DNA from: Chryseobacterium panacisoli
Lineage (GTDB): Bacteria > Bacteroidota > Bacteroidia > Flavobacteriales > Weeksellaceae
Reading direction: 5' to 3'
DNA: 64,000 nucleotides
Assembly (NCBI RefSeq): GCF_008274625.1
Contig: NZ_VTRU01000004.1
Location: forward strand, 248,001-312,000
The first letter of the stretch is position 1, and each line of letters opens with the position of its first letter. Positions 39,995 through 49,631 of the stretch are shown here, one piece after another. The notes below the pieces were generated by a model. That model had not been told where the DNA came from. It worked only from the letters and a program-made list of their open reading frames with translations, and made no database searches. A program made the position numbers and the translations under genes.

Positions 39995-41785
39995 ATGAAA
40001 CGAATTTTATCTTTTTTTCTATTAAGCGTAACATTTATCAGCGCTTTGGCACAAGCTCCGGCAGGATACTACACTGCTGCTAACGGGTTAACAGGTGCGG
40101 CTCTTAAAACAGCTCTTAAGACCATTATCACCAATGGGCATGTAGATCATGGCTATGGTGGCCTATGGACAGGTTATGCTACCACTGACCGTGATTATTT
40201 TTATGAAAACGACGGAACTATTCTGGATATTTATTCTGAAAATCCAAATGGACCGGATCAATACAATTTCACCTTGGGGACCAACCAATGTGGATCTAAT
40301 GGCTACGCTAATGAAGGTGACTGCTACAACAGGGAGCACGTAATTCCTCAGAGTCTATTCAACAGTGCATCTCCAATGGTAGCCGATATTCATTTTATCC
40401 GTGCTACAGATGGAAAAGTAAACGGAATGAGATCCAACTACCCTTTCGGAATCGTAGGGAACACTTCTTTCACCTCTAAAAACGGATCAAAATTAGGTAC
40501 ATCCGTATCAGCAGGATATTCAGGTACTGTATTTGAGCCCATTGATGCTTTCAAAGGAGATATTGCCAGAATGTTCCTTTATTTTGTAACAAGATATGAA
40601 GACAAACTTCCCAACTTCACTTCCGGTGATATGCTTGGTAATACAGCGTTCCCGGGACTACAGCCTTGGGCATTGAATCAATATTTAGCTTGGAATGCAA
40701 TGGACCCTGTATCTGCGGAAGAAATTGCAAGAAACAATGCTTCTTATACGTACCAGGGAAACAGAAATCCTTTCATTGACCATCCTGAATATGTTACTCA
40801 AATCTGGGGATCTCCGGTAATTGATAATCAAGCCCCTACAGCAGCAACCAACGTTGTTGCCAATAACCCTACTTCAAACTCTATCGCTGTAAGCTGGACA
40901 GCCGCTACAGATAATATAGGAATAACTTCTTACCAGGTTTATGCTAACGGTATTTTAAAAGCAAATGTTTCCGGTACAACAACATCTACTGTGGTATCAG
41001 GATTAGCTTCACTTACTCAATATACTTTCTATGTAATTGCTAAAGATGCTTTCGCTAACTCTTCTCCACAAAGTACAACAGCTACAGAAACTACTCTTGA
41101 CACTCCAGCCGGAGGTGGAAGCTGTGGAACTGAAGATTTTGAAATGATCACCGGTGCAGCAAACACTTATCTGACAGCCAACTGGACTAACAACGGAATT
41201 TCCTGGACTGCTACAGACTCAAGAGTTGACCAGACCATCAACAATAAAGCCATCACCATCAGAAATGGTAATTTAACAAGTTCTACTCTTTCAAGCGGAA
41301 TCCAGAATTTAACTTTAACAACACAGCTGAAATTCTCTGGAAGCGCAGGAAACATCAATGTTTTTGTAAACGGTGTTAATGTAGGAACTATCCCTTACAG
41401 CAATGTTGTCACTACAACTACCCTTAACAATATCAACGTAAGCGGAAACGTTGTCATTAAGCTGACAAACTCTTCTACGACCAACAGAGTTGCTTTGGAT
41501 GATCTTAGCTGGACATGTTTCGGTACATTAGGAACTGCTGAAACCCAAAAAGATAAATCAGAATTCACCATCTACCCTAACCCAGTAAGAAATAATGAAT
41601 TATCTGTAAAAGGAGAAAATCTCAGCAAAATTTCAAAAGCTGATATCTATGATCTTTCCGGAAAATTAATTGAAACGATTGCCAATCCTTTCAGATATTC
41701 AAATAAAATAAACCTTAAAGGTGTTGTAAAAGGAACTTATATCCTGAAAACAGATAATTTCTCTACTAAATTTATCGTAGATTAA
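39995..41785 (+). CDS. Secreted endonuclease I with FN3 and T9SS sorting domain
   Basis: 596 residues. A Sec signal peptide (about 1-20) precedes an endonuclease I-type domain (about 20-275) with the active-site segment 'CYNREHVIPQSLFN'. A fibronectin type III domain follows (about 283-370), then a beta-rich domain (about 378-510) and a C-terminal type IX secretion domain (about 520-596, 'FTIYPNPVRNNELSVKG' to the end). The enzyme is predicted to degrade extracellular DNA or RNA non-specifically and to be exported by the T9SS. A terminator follows at 41811. Confidence 0.92.
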   Translation: MKRILSFFLLSVTFISALAQAPAGYYTAANGLTGAALKTALKTIITNGHVDHGYGGLWTGYATTDRDYFYENDGTILDIYSENPNGPDQYNFTLGTNQCGSNGYANEGDCYNREHVIPQSLFNSASPMVADIHFIRATDGKVNGMRSNYPFGIVGNTSFTSKNGSKLGTSVSAGYSGTVFEPIDAFKGDIARMFLYFVTRYEDKLPNFTSGDMLGNTAFPGLQPWALNQYLAWNAMDPVSAEEIARNNASYTYQGNRNPFIDHPEYVTQIWGSPVIDNQAPTAATNVVANNPTSNSIAVSWTAATDNIGITSYQVYANGILKANVSGTTTSTVVSGLASLTQYTFYVIAKDAFANSSPQSTTATETTLDTPAGGGSCGTEDFEMITGAANTYLTANWTNNGISWTATDSRVDQTINNKAITIRNGNLTSSTLSSGIQNLTLTTQLKFSGSAGNINVFVNGVNVGTIPYSNVVTTTTLNNINVSGNVVIKLTNSSTTNRVALDDLSWTCFGTLGTAETQKDKSEFTIYPNPVRNNELSVKGENLSKISKADIYDLSGKLIETIANPFRYSNKINLKGVVKGTYILKTDNFSTKFIVD

Positions 41786-41810
41786 TTATTAAAAAATATT
41801 TCAAACCAAG

Positions 41811-41834
41811 GCCGGATTTATCCGGTCTTTTTTT
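41811..41834 (+). terminator. Terminator of the endonuclease gene
   Basis: Hairpin GGCCGGAT/ATCCGGTC followed by T8. The T run merges with the -7 box of aroE. Confidence 0.75.
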
Positions 41835-41842
41835 TACTTTTG
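41835..41842 (+). promoter_or_regulatory. -7 box TACTTTTG of aroE
   Basis: Exact TAnnTTTG match ending four bases before the aroE ATG and directly abutting the preceding terminator. Confidence 0.5.
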
Positions 41843-41846
41843 ATCT

Positions 41847-42584
41847 ATGGATTCCAATAAAAAATTAGGATTGATAGGAAAAAACATTTCTTACTCTTTT
41901 TCTAAAAAATTCTTCGAAAATAAGTTCCAGAAGCTCATGCTGAAGAACTTCTCCTATGATATTTTTGATCTGAATGAAATCAATGAAGTGGAAAACCTTT
42001 TTGCTTCTCCGGATCTTTTAGGATTCAATGTCACTATTCCCTACAAAGAAAAAATCATTGATTATCTTGATGAATTAAGCGATGAGGCAGAAAAAATAGG
42101 TGCCGTAAACTGTGTTCTTATCCAGGACGGCAAAAAAACAGGTTACAATACCGATGCTTACGGATTTGAAAAGACACTTCTTTTACATAAAACCCCTTCA
42201 CAGGACAAAGCCCTGATCTTAGGAAACGGCGGTGCTGCAAAGGCTGTGAAATATGCTTTAGATAAATATAATATTCCTTCTATAACCATTTCCAGAAACA
42301 CGGAAATCAATTTCGAAAATCTTGATAAAGAAACCGTTGCGAAGCACAAAATAATCATTCAGTGTACACCGGTAGGTACTTTCCCGAATGTTAAAGACTG
42401 TCTGAATTTTCCTTTTGACGGGCTTTCTTCCGAGCATCTGATCATCGATCTTATTTACAATCCCAACTATACTCAATTCATCATCAATGCTTCTGAAAAA
42501 GGAGCAAAGACCGTGAACGGATATTATATGCTTGAACAGCAAGCAGAAAAAGCTTGGGAAATTTGGAATTTTCAAAAAAAATAA
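41847..42584 (+). CDS. aroE: Shikimate dehydrogenase
   Basis: A 245-residue AroE: 'LGLIGKNISYSFSKKFFENK' is the substrate-binding start, 'GFNVTIPYKEKIIDYLDELS' contains the catalytic Lys, 'GAVNCVL' and 'GYNTDAYGFEKTL' follow, and 'ALILGNGGAAKAVKYAL' is the NADP-binding Rossmann glycine loop. It reduces 3-dehydroshikimate in aromatic amino-acid synthesis. Slightly shorter than typical (about 270), as usual in Flavobacteriia. Confidence 0.95.
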   Translation: MDSNKKLGLIGKNISYSFSKKFFENKFQKLMLKNFSYDIFDLNEINEVENLFASPDLLGFNVTIPYKEKIIDYLDELSDEAEKIGAVNCVLIQDGKKTGYNTDAYGFEKTLLLHKTPSQDKALILGNGGAAKAVKYALDKYNIPSITISRNTEINFENLDKETVAKHKIIIQCTPVGTFPNVKDCLNFPFDGLSSEHLIIDLIYNPNYTQFIINASEKGAKTVNGYYMLEQQAEKAWEIWNFQKK

Positions 42585-42658
42585 CATAAATTAGTGCTTT
42601 AATTGGCCTTAAAGCTATATTTAAAGGATATAAACGCCATTCACATAAAAGATTTGCT

Positions 42659-44461
42659 ATGACTACAGAAAACAACCTTTCTGAAAACGAAGAAAAGAAC
42701 AATCCTAACGAAGTATCTCAGGACACATCAGAAAACACCGTTTCTCATGATGCAAACCGACATGAAGAAGATACAGAGCACCTGGAAGAACATGAAGAGG
42801 TAGAAATTTCCCTTACTGATGCTTTAAAGGAAATGGAAAAAATCATCAACACTCCGAACGCCGGTGAGAATTTTAAAAGATTCAACCTGCTGAAGGAAAA
42901 AGCAAGTCACTATATCCATGATGAAGTGGAAGATAAAAAGCATGAATATGTAGAAGCCGGAAATCCTGCTGAAAACTTCAGCTATGAGCATCCTTCTCAG
43001 ACTAAATATTCTGCATTGGTTAATATTTTCAGGGAAAAACATGACAGCTTCCAGAAAGGACAGGAAGAAGAACAGAAGAAAAACCTTGAACACCGTCAAA
43101 ATATTATCGAAAGACTTAAAAATCTATATACCAGTTCCGAACCGGGAATCAATCTTTTCAAATCCATCCGTGAAATTAAAGAAGAATGGTCAAAAGCCGG
43201 TCAGGTTGCAAAATCTGAATTCAAAATTCTTAACAACAACTACTTCCACCACCTGAACCAGTTTTATCAGATGCTGGATCTGAATAAAGAATTTCTGGAA
43301 CAGGAATACAGCCATAACCTGGAAAAGAGGGAACACATTATAGCCCGTGCTAAAGAGCTGGAAAACGAACCGGTGATTCAAAAGGCTTTAAATGAGCTTC
43401 AATACCTTCATAAACTCTGGAAGGAAGAAGCTGAACCTGTTGCAGAGGAATTCCGTGAAAAAACATGGGAAGAATTCAAAGAAATTTCCAACAAAATTCA
43501 CGAGAGAAAATCTGAGCTTTCTGCTTCTATTGAAAAAGAACAGACTGTAAATCTTGAAAAGAAAAACGAGATCATCGCTGAAATCAAGAAACTTTCTGAG
43601 CCATCAGAAACTCCTAATCACAACTACTGGCAAAATGCCATCAAAAGAGTTGAAGATCTGCGTTCTGAATTCTTAAAAACCGGAAGTGTTCCAAGAAAAC
43701 TATCCAATCAAAACTGGAATGATTTCAAAACAACACTCAGAGGTTTTAATACAACGAAAAATAACTATTACAAATCATTGAAAGGTTCACAGCAAGCGAA
43801 TCTTGAAGAGAAATTAAAACTGATCCAGACGGCACAGGACAATATGAACAATGAAGAATGGGACATTTCAGTTCCACTATTCAAAAAGCTGCAGGAAGAC
43901 TGGAAAAAAGTAGGCCATGTTCCAAAGAGTATGACCAACAAAATCTGGGATGAATTCCGTGATGCATGTAATGGGTTCTTCAACAATTACAGAGAGAAAA
44001 GCAATACTTCTACAGACAACTGGAAAGAAAATTATAAAAATAAAAAAACGCTTCTTGATGAGCTGAAACTGGTTTCCAATGAAGAAGGCAGTATCGAAAA
44101 AATTGAGCAGATTAAAACTTCCTGGAACAACATTGGTAAAGTTCCGAGAGATAAAATTTCAATCAACTCTGAATTCAACAAGACGTTAAGAGAGAAATTG
44201 AAAATAAACAAAATCAACGAGCTTGAACTGAAAGAAGAAGGCCTGTCTGAAAACCAGCTTACTGACAAAGCAAGAAAGATCAAAAACCAGATTTCTGATC
44301 TTGAGGCTGAAATTGTAAAACTGGAAAACAACCTTTCTTTCTTCAACAAACCATCAAGAGAAAATCCTCTACTAAGAGACACTTACAACACCATTGATGA
44401 GAAAAAAGCTCATCTGGAAACATTAAAGCAGAATCTCCACAGCATTATCAGCGGAGATTAA
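42659..44461 (+). CDS. DUF349 repeat protein
   Basis: A 600-residue, highly charged, mostly helical protein. The N terminus (about 1-60) is Glu-rich and disordered. At least four DUF349-type repeats follow, each with a W-x(5)-G-V/K pattern such as 'EEWSKAGQVAKSEFKILN', 'EDWKKVGHVPKSMTNKIWDE' and 'TSWNNIGKVPRDKISINSEF'. The last ~80 residues are a coiled coil. DUF349 proteins are widespread in Bacteroidota; the function is unknown. Confidence 0.88.
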   Translation: MTTENNLSENEEKNNPNEVSQDTSENTVSHDANRHEEDTEHLEEHEEVEISLTDALKEMEKIINTPNAGENFKRFNLLKEKASHYIHDEVEDKKHEYVEAGNPAENFSYEHPSQTKYSALVNIFREKHDSFQKGQEEEQKKNLEHRQNIIERLKNLYTSSEPGINLFKSIREIKEEWSKAGQVAKSEFKILNNNYFHHLNQFYQMLDLNKEFLEQEYSHNLEKREHIIARAKELENEPVIQKALNELQYLHKLWKEEAEPVAEEFREKTWEEFKEISNKIHERKSELSASIEKEQTVNLEKKNEIIAEIKKLSEPSETPNHNYWQNAIKRVEDLRSEFLKTGSVPRKLSNQNWNDFKTTLRGFNTTKNNYYKSLKGSQQANLEEKLKLIQTAQDNMNNEEWDISVPLFKKLQEDWKKVGHVPKSMTNKIWDEFRDACNGFFNNYREKSNTSTDNWKENYKNKKTLLDELKLVSNEEGSIEKIEQIKTSWNNIGKVPRDKISINSEFNKTLREKLKINKINELELKEEGLSENQLTDKARKIKNQISDLEAEIVKLENNLSFFNKPSRENPLLRDTYNTIDEKKAHLETLKQNLHSIISGD

Positions 44462-44524
44462 CAGATAACAAAATAACTAAAGGCGGAGCAAAGCAATTTG
44501 TCTTCGCTTTTTCTTTTTATAAAT

Positions 44525-45550
44525 ATGAACAACGACGAACTGTATATCAAAAGATGTATTGAGCTGGCTCAGAAAGCTCTTGGCAATACCTACCCAAACC
44601 CTCTTGTAGGAAGCGTGATTGTACACAACGGTGAGATCATTGGTGAAGGCTATCATCATAAAGCCGGAGAGAACCACGCTGAGATTAATGCCATCAATTC
44701 CGTTAAAAATAAGGATCTTATTCCGGAATCTACCATCTATGTATCTCTTGAGCCCTGTGCACACTATGGGAAAACTCCGCCCTGTGCATTAAAGATTAAA
44801 GAATTAGGATTTAAAAAAGTGGTTATTGGCGCGATGGATTCCCATGATAAAGTCAATGGTAAAGGAAAGAAAATCATCCAGGATGCAGGAATTGAAGCCG
44901 TTTCAGGAATTCTTGAAGGAGAATGCATTGAACTTAATAAAAGGTTTTTCACTTACCATGAAAAGAAAAGACCTTATATTATCTTAAAATGGGCAGAATC
45001 CGGTGATGGTTTTTTAGATAAAAATTTTAGACCAACGGCTGTTTCTAATACCCTAGTGAATCAGTTTGTTCACCAGTTAAGAGCTGATGAACATGCTATT
45101 TTAGTAGGAACCCAAACCGCTTTAAATGACAACCCGAGTCTTACCGTAAGAAATGCAGAAGGAACAAACCCTGTCAGAATTCTGATTGATTTTGATTTAA
45201 AAGTTCCTTCCAGTTATAACATTTACAATAATGAAGCAAAGACATTGGTTTTAAATACTGTAAAAGAAGGTACCGAAGGATCTGTTCAATTTATTAAAAT
45301 CAACAGGGATAATTTCCTGCCTGAACTTATGGAAGTATTGTATAAAGAACAGATACAGTCTGTGATTATTGAAGGCGGCCGTTTTACGCTGCAGCAGTTC
45401 ATCAATGCTGACCTTTGGGACGAAGCCATTGTCATCAAAAATGAAAATCTGAACCTCGAAAATGGAACAAAAGCACCTGAATTTAACCATACACCAGCTG
45501 CAATTGAAAATTTCAGAGACAATACGGTTTCTTTCTTCAGGCTAAAATAA
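44525..45550 (+). CDS. ribD: Bifunctional riboflavin biosynthesis protein RibD
   Basis: 341 residues. The N-terminal deaminase domain has the zinc site 'HAEINAI' and 'SLEPCAHYGKTPPCALKI'. The C-terminal reductase domain (about 145-341) has 'RPYIILKWAESGDGF' and 'SVIIEGGRFTLQQFI'. The enzyme carries out the second and third steps of riboflavin synthesis. The frame opens nine codons earlier (44498), but the ATG at 44525 begins at the deaminase domain. Confidence 0.94.
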   Translation: MNNDELYIKRCIELAQKALGNTYPNPLVGSVIVHNGEIIGEGYHHKAGENHAEINAINSVKNKDLIPESTIYVSLEPCAHYGKTPPCALKIKELGFKKVVIGAMDSHDKVNGKGKKIIQDAGIEAVSGILEGECIELNKRFFTYHEKKRPYIILKWAESGDGFLDKNFRPTAVSNTLVNQFVHQLRADEHAILVGTQTALNDNPSLTVRNAEGTNPVRILIDFDLKVPSSYNIYNNEAKTLVLNTVKEGTEGSVQFIKINRDNFLPELMEVLYKEQIQSVIIEGGRFTLQQFINADLWDEAIVIKNENLNLENGTKAPEFNHTPAAIENFRDNTVSFFRLK

Positions 45551-45611
45551 AAGCACTTTGTCACCACTGAATGAAATAATTTCTTTACATTAGTTATACA
45601 AAAAAATTACT

Positions 45612-45776
45612 ATGAAAAATTTAAAGAAAGTTTCAAGACAGAGCCTAAAGAAAGTGAACGGAGGAAACGCTCCTGAGTGCTGCTCATTCTATCCGCCTTC
45701 ATTACAGCATTGCTGTGCAACACCTTCAAGTATGAGCTGTCCACCACCTTGGGCAGATGGAACATTCCAATGCTAA
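45612..45776 (+). CDS. GG-leader Cys-rich peptide (bacteriocin-like), 54 aa
   Basis: A 54-residue peptide. The leader 'MKNLKKVSRQSLKKVNGG' ends in a double-glycine motif, as in C39-peptidase-processed bacteriocins and many Chryseobacterium peptides annotated as bacteriocin-like. The 36-residue core has six Cys (pairs CC at two sites, then single residues) and several Pro. A second peptide with the same leader type follows 41 bases downstream. No maturation enzyme or transporter is adjacent. Confidence 0.75.
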   Translation: MKNLKKVSRQSLKKVNGGNAPECCSFYPPSLQHCCATPSSMSCPPPWADGTFQC

Positions 45777-45817
45777 TATTATTAAATTATATCAATTAAC
45801 CAAACAAAAACAGTATC

Positions 45818-46000
45818 ATGAATAACCTGAAAAAAGTATCCAGAGCCAGCATGAAAATCATTAAAGGAGGGGTTTTTGTAACATGTATACTCCCTAATGG
45901 CCAACCTACAAGATGTAGAGATCACTGCCCTCAGGATTTTTGCGGTCCGACAAGCTATATGTGCCTGATTCCAATGGATCTGTGTGGAGATGTAATGTAA
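45818..46000 (+). CDS. GG-leader Cys-rich peptide (bacteriocin-like), 60 aa
   Basis: A 60-residue peptide with leader 'MNNLKKVSRASMKIIKGG', nearly the same as the leader of the upstream peptide, and a different 42-residue core with six Cys. Leader conservation with core divergence is the usual pattern for precursor peptides that share a processing system. A terminator follows at 46029. Confidence 0.75.
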   Translation: MNNLKKVSRASMKIIKGGVFVTCILPNGQPTRCRDHCPQDFCGPTSYMCLIPMDLCGDVM

Positions 46001-46028
46001 GAGTGTAATTTTACATTTAAAAATAGAT

Positions 46029-46056
46029 AAGCCGTCAAATTCTGACGGCTTAATTT
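46029..46056 (+). terminator. Terminator after the GG-leader peptides
   Basis: Hairpin AAGCCGTCA/TGACGGCTT with a short T-rich tail, 29 bases after the second peptide. Confidence 0.7.
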
Positions 46057-46119
46057 ATGATCATGATGCAGAATACTAAAGCATTTAATATTTTTGCATC
46101 ATTAAAGCCGGAATACACA

Positions 46120-46725
46120 ATGACGTTTGAATACAAAACCATAGAAAAACCCATAGAAAATACTCTTTTAAAGGAAAAAGGAAGCAAGTTTATAGGATTT
46201 GCCTTCCCGGTAATCAATGAAAAGGAATTAAAGAGTGCACTTGAAAAAATAAGGGAAGAACATCCGAAAGCTACTCACCACTGCTATGCCTTCAGAATGG
46301 GATTACATGGTGAAAACTACCGTGCCAATGATGACGGTGAGCCTTCCGGAAGTGCCGGATTACCTATTTACAATCAGCTGTTAGCTAACGAGGTCACCAA
46401 TATTCTTGTGATTGTAGTCCGTTATTATGGAGGAACCAAACTAGGAGTTTCAGGACTGGTAAAAACATATAAGGAATCTGCAAAGATCACATTGGAAGAA
46501 GCGCAGATCATTACCCGTGAACTGGAAACAGAGATAGAGATTCAGTTTAATTTTAATCAGCAGAATACAATATTCACCCTGCTTTCAAAGTTCGATGCTA
46601 AAGTTTTGAATTTCGATGCTAACGAAAACTGTATCCTTACTGCCTCACTGAAGCTTGCCCAAAAAGAAAACATCTCAGAAAAACTCTCCGAGATGCAATA
46701 TGTTTCATTTGAATTTAATGATTAA
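46120..46725 (+). CDS. IMPACT/YigZ-family protein
   Basis: A 201-residue protein with 'KGSKFIGFAFPVINEKELKS', 'HPKATHHCYAFRMG', 'DDGEPSGSAGLPIYNQL' and 'NILVIVVRYYGGTKLGVSGL', the hallmark block of the YigZ/IMPACT N-terminal domain, then a short C-terminal ferredoxin-like domain. The exact role in bacteria is unclear; eukaryotic IMPACT regulates GCN2. The frame opens at 46057, but the earlier ATG lies at the terminator of the peptide genes and the ATG at 46120 starts the conserved domain. Confidence 0.9.
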   Translation: MTFEYKTIEKPIENTLLKEKGSKFIGFAFPVINEKELKSALEKIREEHPKATHHCYAFRMGLHGENYRANDDGEPSGSAGLPIYNQLLANEVTNILVIVVRYYGGTKLGVSGLVKTYKESAKITLEEAQIITRELETEIEIQFNFNQQNTIFTLLSKFDAKVLNFDANENCILTASLKLAQKENISEKLSEMQYVSFEFND

Positions 46726-47432
46726 TCTCTTCTTCCGCCAAGAAGTAATGATCCCCAGTAAAGAAGCTGTGCCAGAGACCCTAAGGCTGCTACCACGTAA
46801 GTTCTTGCTGCCCATTTCAGGCTGTCCTGTACTCCTGCAAATTCTTCTGAAGTTACAGTTCCTGTATCTTTAAGCCATTTCATAGCTCTGTTGCTTGCGT
46901 CATATTCCACAGGAAGGGTTACAAAAGCAAAAAGGGTTGTTACGGCAAACATAGCAACTCCAATGGCAAGAACGGTTGTGTTTCCATTGGGATTTTCCAT
47001 TGTTCTTGATGCTGCCATTACCGCGATACCCGCTATAAGGACAAATTGCATCAGATTGGAGCTTATATTAACAATAGGAACCAGTTTTGAACGTAAATTC
47101 AACATAGAGTATCCTACGGCATGCTGTACTGCGTGTCCGCATTCATGGGCTGCCACTGCAGCTGCGGCTGCGTTTCTCTGCATGTAAACCCCTTCAGAAA
47201 GGTTCACTGTTTTATCTGCCGGATTATAGTGGTCCGTCAACTGCCCGGGAACAGATATTACCTGAACATCATTGATCCCGTTATCCCTCAACATTTTTTC
47301 CGCTACTTCTTTCCCCGAAAGGCCGTTTCGAAGGTGCACATTGGAATAATATTCAAATTTTGATTTCAACCTGGAAGAAACCCACCAGCTCACCAGCATT
47401 GAAATACCAATAATGATATAATAACCCGCCAT
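46722..47432 (-). CDS. Membrane zinc metallopeptidase (YugP-like)
   Basis: A 236-residue protein with an N-terminal membrane helix, 'VAAHECGHAVQHAVGY' as the HExxH-type zinc site (HECGH), and three more hydrophobic segments after it. This is the layout of the Zn_peptidase_2 / YugP family, whose substrates are not known. Its 3' end overlaps the convergent IMPACT gene by four bases. Confidence 0.9.
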   Translation of the reverse strand: MAGYYIIIGISMLVSWWVSSRLKSKFEYYSNVHLRNGLSGKEVAEKMLRDNGINDVQVISVPGQLTDHYNPADKTVNLSEGVYMQRNAAAAAVAAHECGHAVQHAVGYSMLNLRSKLVPIVNISSNLMQFVLIAGIAVMAASRTMENPNGNTTVLAIGVAMFAVTTLFAFVTLPVEYDASNRAMKWLKDTGTVTSEEFAGVQDSLKWAARTYVVAALGSLAQLLYWGSLLLGGRRD

Positions 47433-47537
47433 TTTATATAGATTTTGTGTTTAATTTTTATCCATAATGATGTAAAAACTGTGCCAAAGTATAAGATATT
47501 ATTATTTATATTTGCCCTTAAATTACCATCAAAAATT

Positions 47538-48668
47538 ATGTCTAAGGTTTCAATTATTGAAGTAAAAACAGCCGGTCAGCTCAAGCAATTCGTAAAATTT
47601 CCGATGGATCTGTACAAAAATAATCCGTACTATGTTCCATCCTTTATCAAAGACGAAATAAAAATATGGGATGCGAATGAAAATCCGGCATTCCACTATT
47701 CCGAATCCAAGCAGTTTCTGGCTGTACAAGACAATAAAGTAGTGGGAAGAATTGCAGTAATTATCAACCATAAGGAGGAAAAAGAATTAGACATCAAAAA
47801 AGTGCGCTTTGGCTGGATAGATTTCATTGATGACACTGAGGTTTCTAAAGCGCTGATCAAGACTGCCATTGATTATGCCAAAGAACATAACATCAATAAG
47901 ATTGAAGGGCCTATGGGATTCACCAATCTTGACAAAGCCGGAATGCTGACTATGGGATTTGATAAACTGGCAACAATGATTGGAATTTACAATCATGCCT
48001 ATTACCCGAAACATCTTGAAAACCTTGGACTAGTCAAAGAAAAAGAATGGGTAGAATATGAGATGAATTTCCCGAAAGTACTTCCTGAAAAAGTAGAAAA
48101 ATTCAGTGGACTGATCGCTCAAAAATACAAACTCAGCGTTCTTAAGTTCAAATCAAAGGAAGAGATCCTCCCTTATGTAGAGCCTATGTTCAAGCTACTG
48201 GATGAAACCTATAAGCATCTTTCTACTTATACTCCCATTTCTGATGAACAGATCAAAACATACAAAGAGAAATATTTCCCATTCATTGATAAAAATTATG
48301 TAATCTGTGTAGTGGACGAAAATCAACAGCTGGTTTCTTTCGCAATTACAATGCCTTCTTACTCTAAAGCTTTACAAAAATCAAAAGGAAAATTATTTCC
48401 TTTCGGATGGTGGCATTTCTTACAGGCCGGCAAAAAGAATGACCGGGCCAATTTTTACCTTATCGGGATTCACCCTGAATACCAGAGACGCGGCGTAACG
48501 GCTATTATCTTCAAAGAAATTTTTGTAAGGTTTACCAGTATGGGAATCAATTTCGCAGAAACTAATCCTGAACTTGAAGAAAATAAAAGTGTGCAGCTTT
48601 TATGGCAGGATTACAATCCGGTAAATCATAAAAGAAGAAGAACCTATTCGATGGACGTGAATAAGTAA
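47538..48668 (+). CDS. GNAT-fold acetyltransferase-like protein
   Basis: A 376-residue protein. 'VVGRIAVIINH' with 'IDDTEVSKALIKTAIDYAKE' and later 'YLIGIHPEYQRRGVTAIIF' show a GNAT fold; the last is the acetyl-CoA pyrophosphate loop (Q-x-R-G-V). 'IEGPMGFTNLDKAGMLTMGF' is typical of a large Bacteroidota family whose substrate is unknown. The frame opens at 47445, but the ATG at 47538 begins the conserved part. Confidence 0.82.
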   Translation: MSKVSIIEVKTAGQLKQFVKFPMDLYKNNPYYVPSFIKDEIKIWDANENPAFHYSESKQFLAVQDNKVVGRIAVIINHKEEKELDIKKVRFGWIDFIDDTEVSKALIKTAIDYAKEHNINKIEGPMGFTNLDKAGMLTMGFDKLATMIGIYNHAYYPKHLENLGLVKEKEWVEYEMNFPKVLPEKVEKFSGLIAQKYKLSVLKFKSKEEILPYVEPMFKLLDETYKHLSTYTPISDEQIKTYKEKYFPFIDKNYVICVVDENQQLVSFAITMPSYSKALQKSKGKLFPFGWWHFLQAGKKNDRANFYLIGIHPEYQRRGVTAIIFKEIFVRFTSMGINFAETNPELEENKSVQLLWQDYNPVNHKRRRTYSMDVNK

Positions 48669-48720
48669 TGCCGTATCTTATAGAATGTAAAAAGTAACCC
48701 CAAACTTTAAACTCTAAACT

Positions 48721-48906
48721 TTGAACTTTATGAAACCGCAGCTTATTATTTTCGCTATTCTAATTGCTGGATTTATCAGTTATAACTTCTTTTTTCAATC
48801 ACAGGATGACAGAACGAATACCGTCATCAACATCCTTTTTGCCAGTATTCTCTTCGGATACATCTCTTTTATGGCCTATTCGGTTTTAAGGAAAATGAAG
48901 AAATAA
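48721..48906 (+). CDS. Small membrane protein
   Basis: A 61-residue protein with two membrane helices (about 5-23 and 36-54) joined by a short polar loop and ending in basic residues. It may start three codons later (48730). A spacer of repeated AACTTTAAACTCTAAACTTTG words precedes it. No family recognised. Confidence 0.6.
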   Translation: MNFMKPQLIIFAILIAGFISYNFFFQSQDDRTNTVINILFASILFGYISFMAYSVLRKMKK

Positions 48907-49128
48907 AATACGAAGCCGGCTTTTATTAAACCTACATATTTATTCCCCTAAAATATCTCCAATCCATACGATGGAATACATTTTTTGATAGCTGCTACAA
49001 AAAAAGGGAAAAAATACATAAAAAAAGCAATCCCCAAAAGCTAATTTTTATTGATTCTAAATTACCGATTTAACTCATTTTCATCCTACTTTTAAGCTGA
49101 TAAATTTCATGCTTTCTTGTTTATTCGC

Positions 49129-49136
49129 TAAATTTG
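49129..49136 (+). promoter_or_regulatory. -7 box TAAATTTG of the nuo operon
   Basis: Exact TAnnTTTG match 23 bases before the nuoA ATG, in a 253-base intergenic region that otherwise holds no gene. Confidence 0.55.
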
Positions 49137-49159
49137 CAAATTGAGATAATAATGCAAAA

Positions 49160-49531
49160 ATGAATTTACCTGAAAGTTATATTCCAATCCTTATCCAGGC
49201 TGGTGTAGCAGTAGGATTTGTAGCTGTTTCTTTGCTTGGGGCACATTTCTTGGGGCCACAGCAGAAAAAAGGAAACTCTGTAAAAAACCAAAGCTGGGAA
49301 TGCGGGATTCCTGTAGAAGGAAATGCTAGAACACCGTTTTCTATCAAGTACTTCCTGACTGCGGTATTGTTCGTACTATTCGATATTGAAATCGTATTCT
49401 TTTATCCTTACGCAGTAAACTTTAGAGAATTCGGTATGGAAGGATTTCTTGCTGTACTTACATTCGTTGCCATCTTCTTCGTAGCGTTTTTCTATGTTTG
49501 GAAACGCGGTGCGCTGGATTGGGATAAATAA
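49160..49531 (+). CDS. nuoA: NADH-quinone oxidoreductase subunit A
   Basis: A 123-residue membrane subunit with three helices. 'SWECGIPVEGNARTPFSIKY' and 'LFDIEIVFFYPYAVNF' are the conserved loop and helix of NuoA (ND3). It starts the nuo operon. Complex I transfers electrons from NADH to menaquinone and pumps protons across the inner membrane. Confidence 0.96.
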   Translation: MNLPESYIPILIQAGVAVGFVAVSLLGAHFLGPQQKKGNSVKNQSWECGIPVEGNARTPFSIKYFLTAVLFVLFDIEIVFFYPYAVNFREFGMEGFLAVLTFVAIFFVAFFYVWKRGALDWDK

Positions 49532-49631
49532 ATTTTAACATTAAAAGATTGAATTTATTTGAGTCATTTAAAGATTGTAAAGGTCTTGTTTTTAATCTTT
49601 AAATATTTTAATCTTTAAATATTTACTAAAA

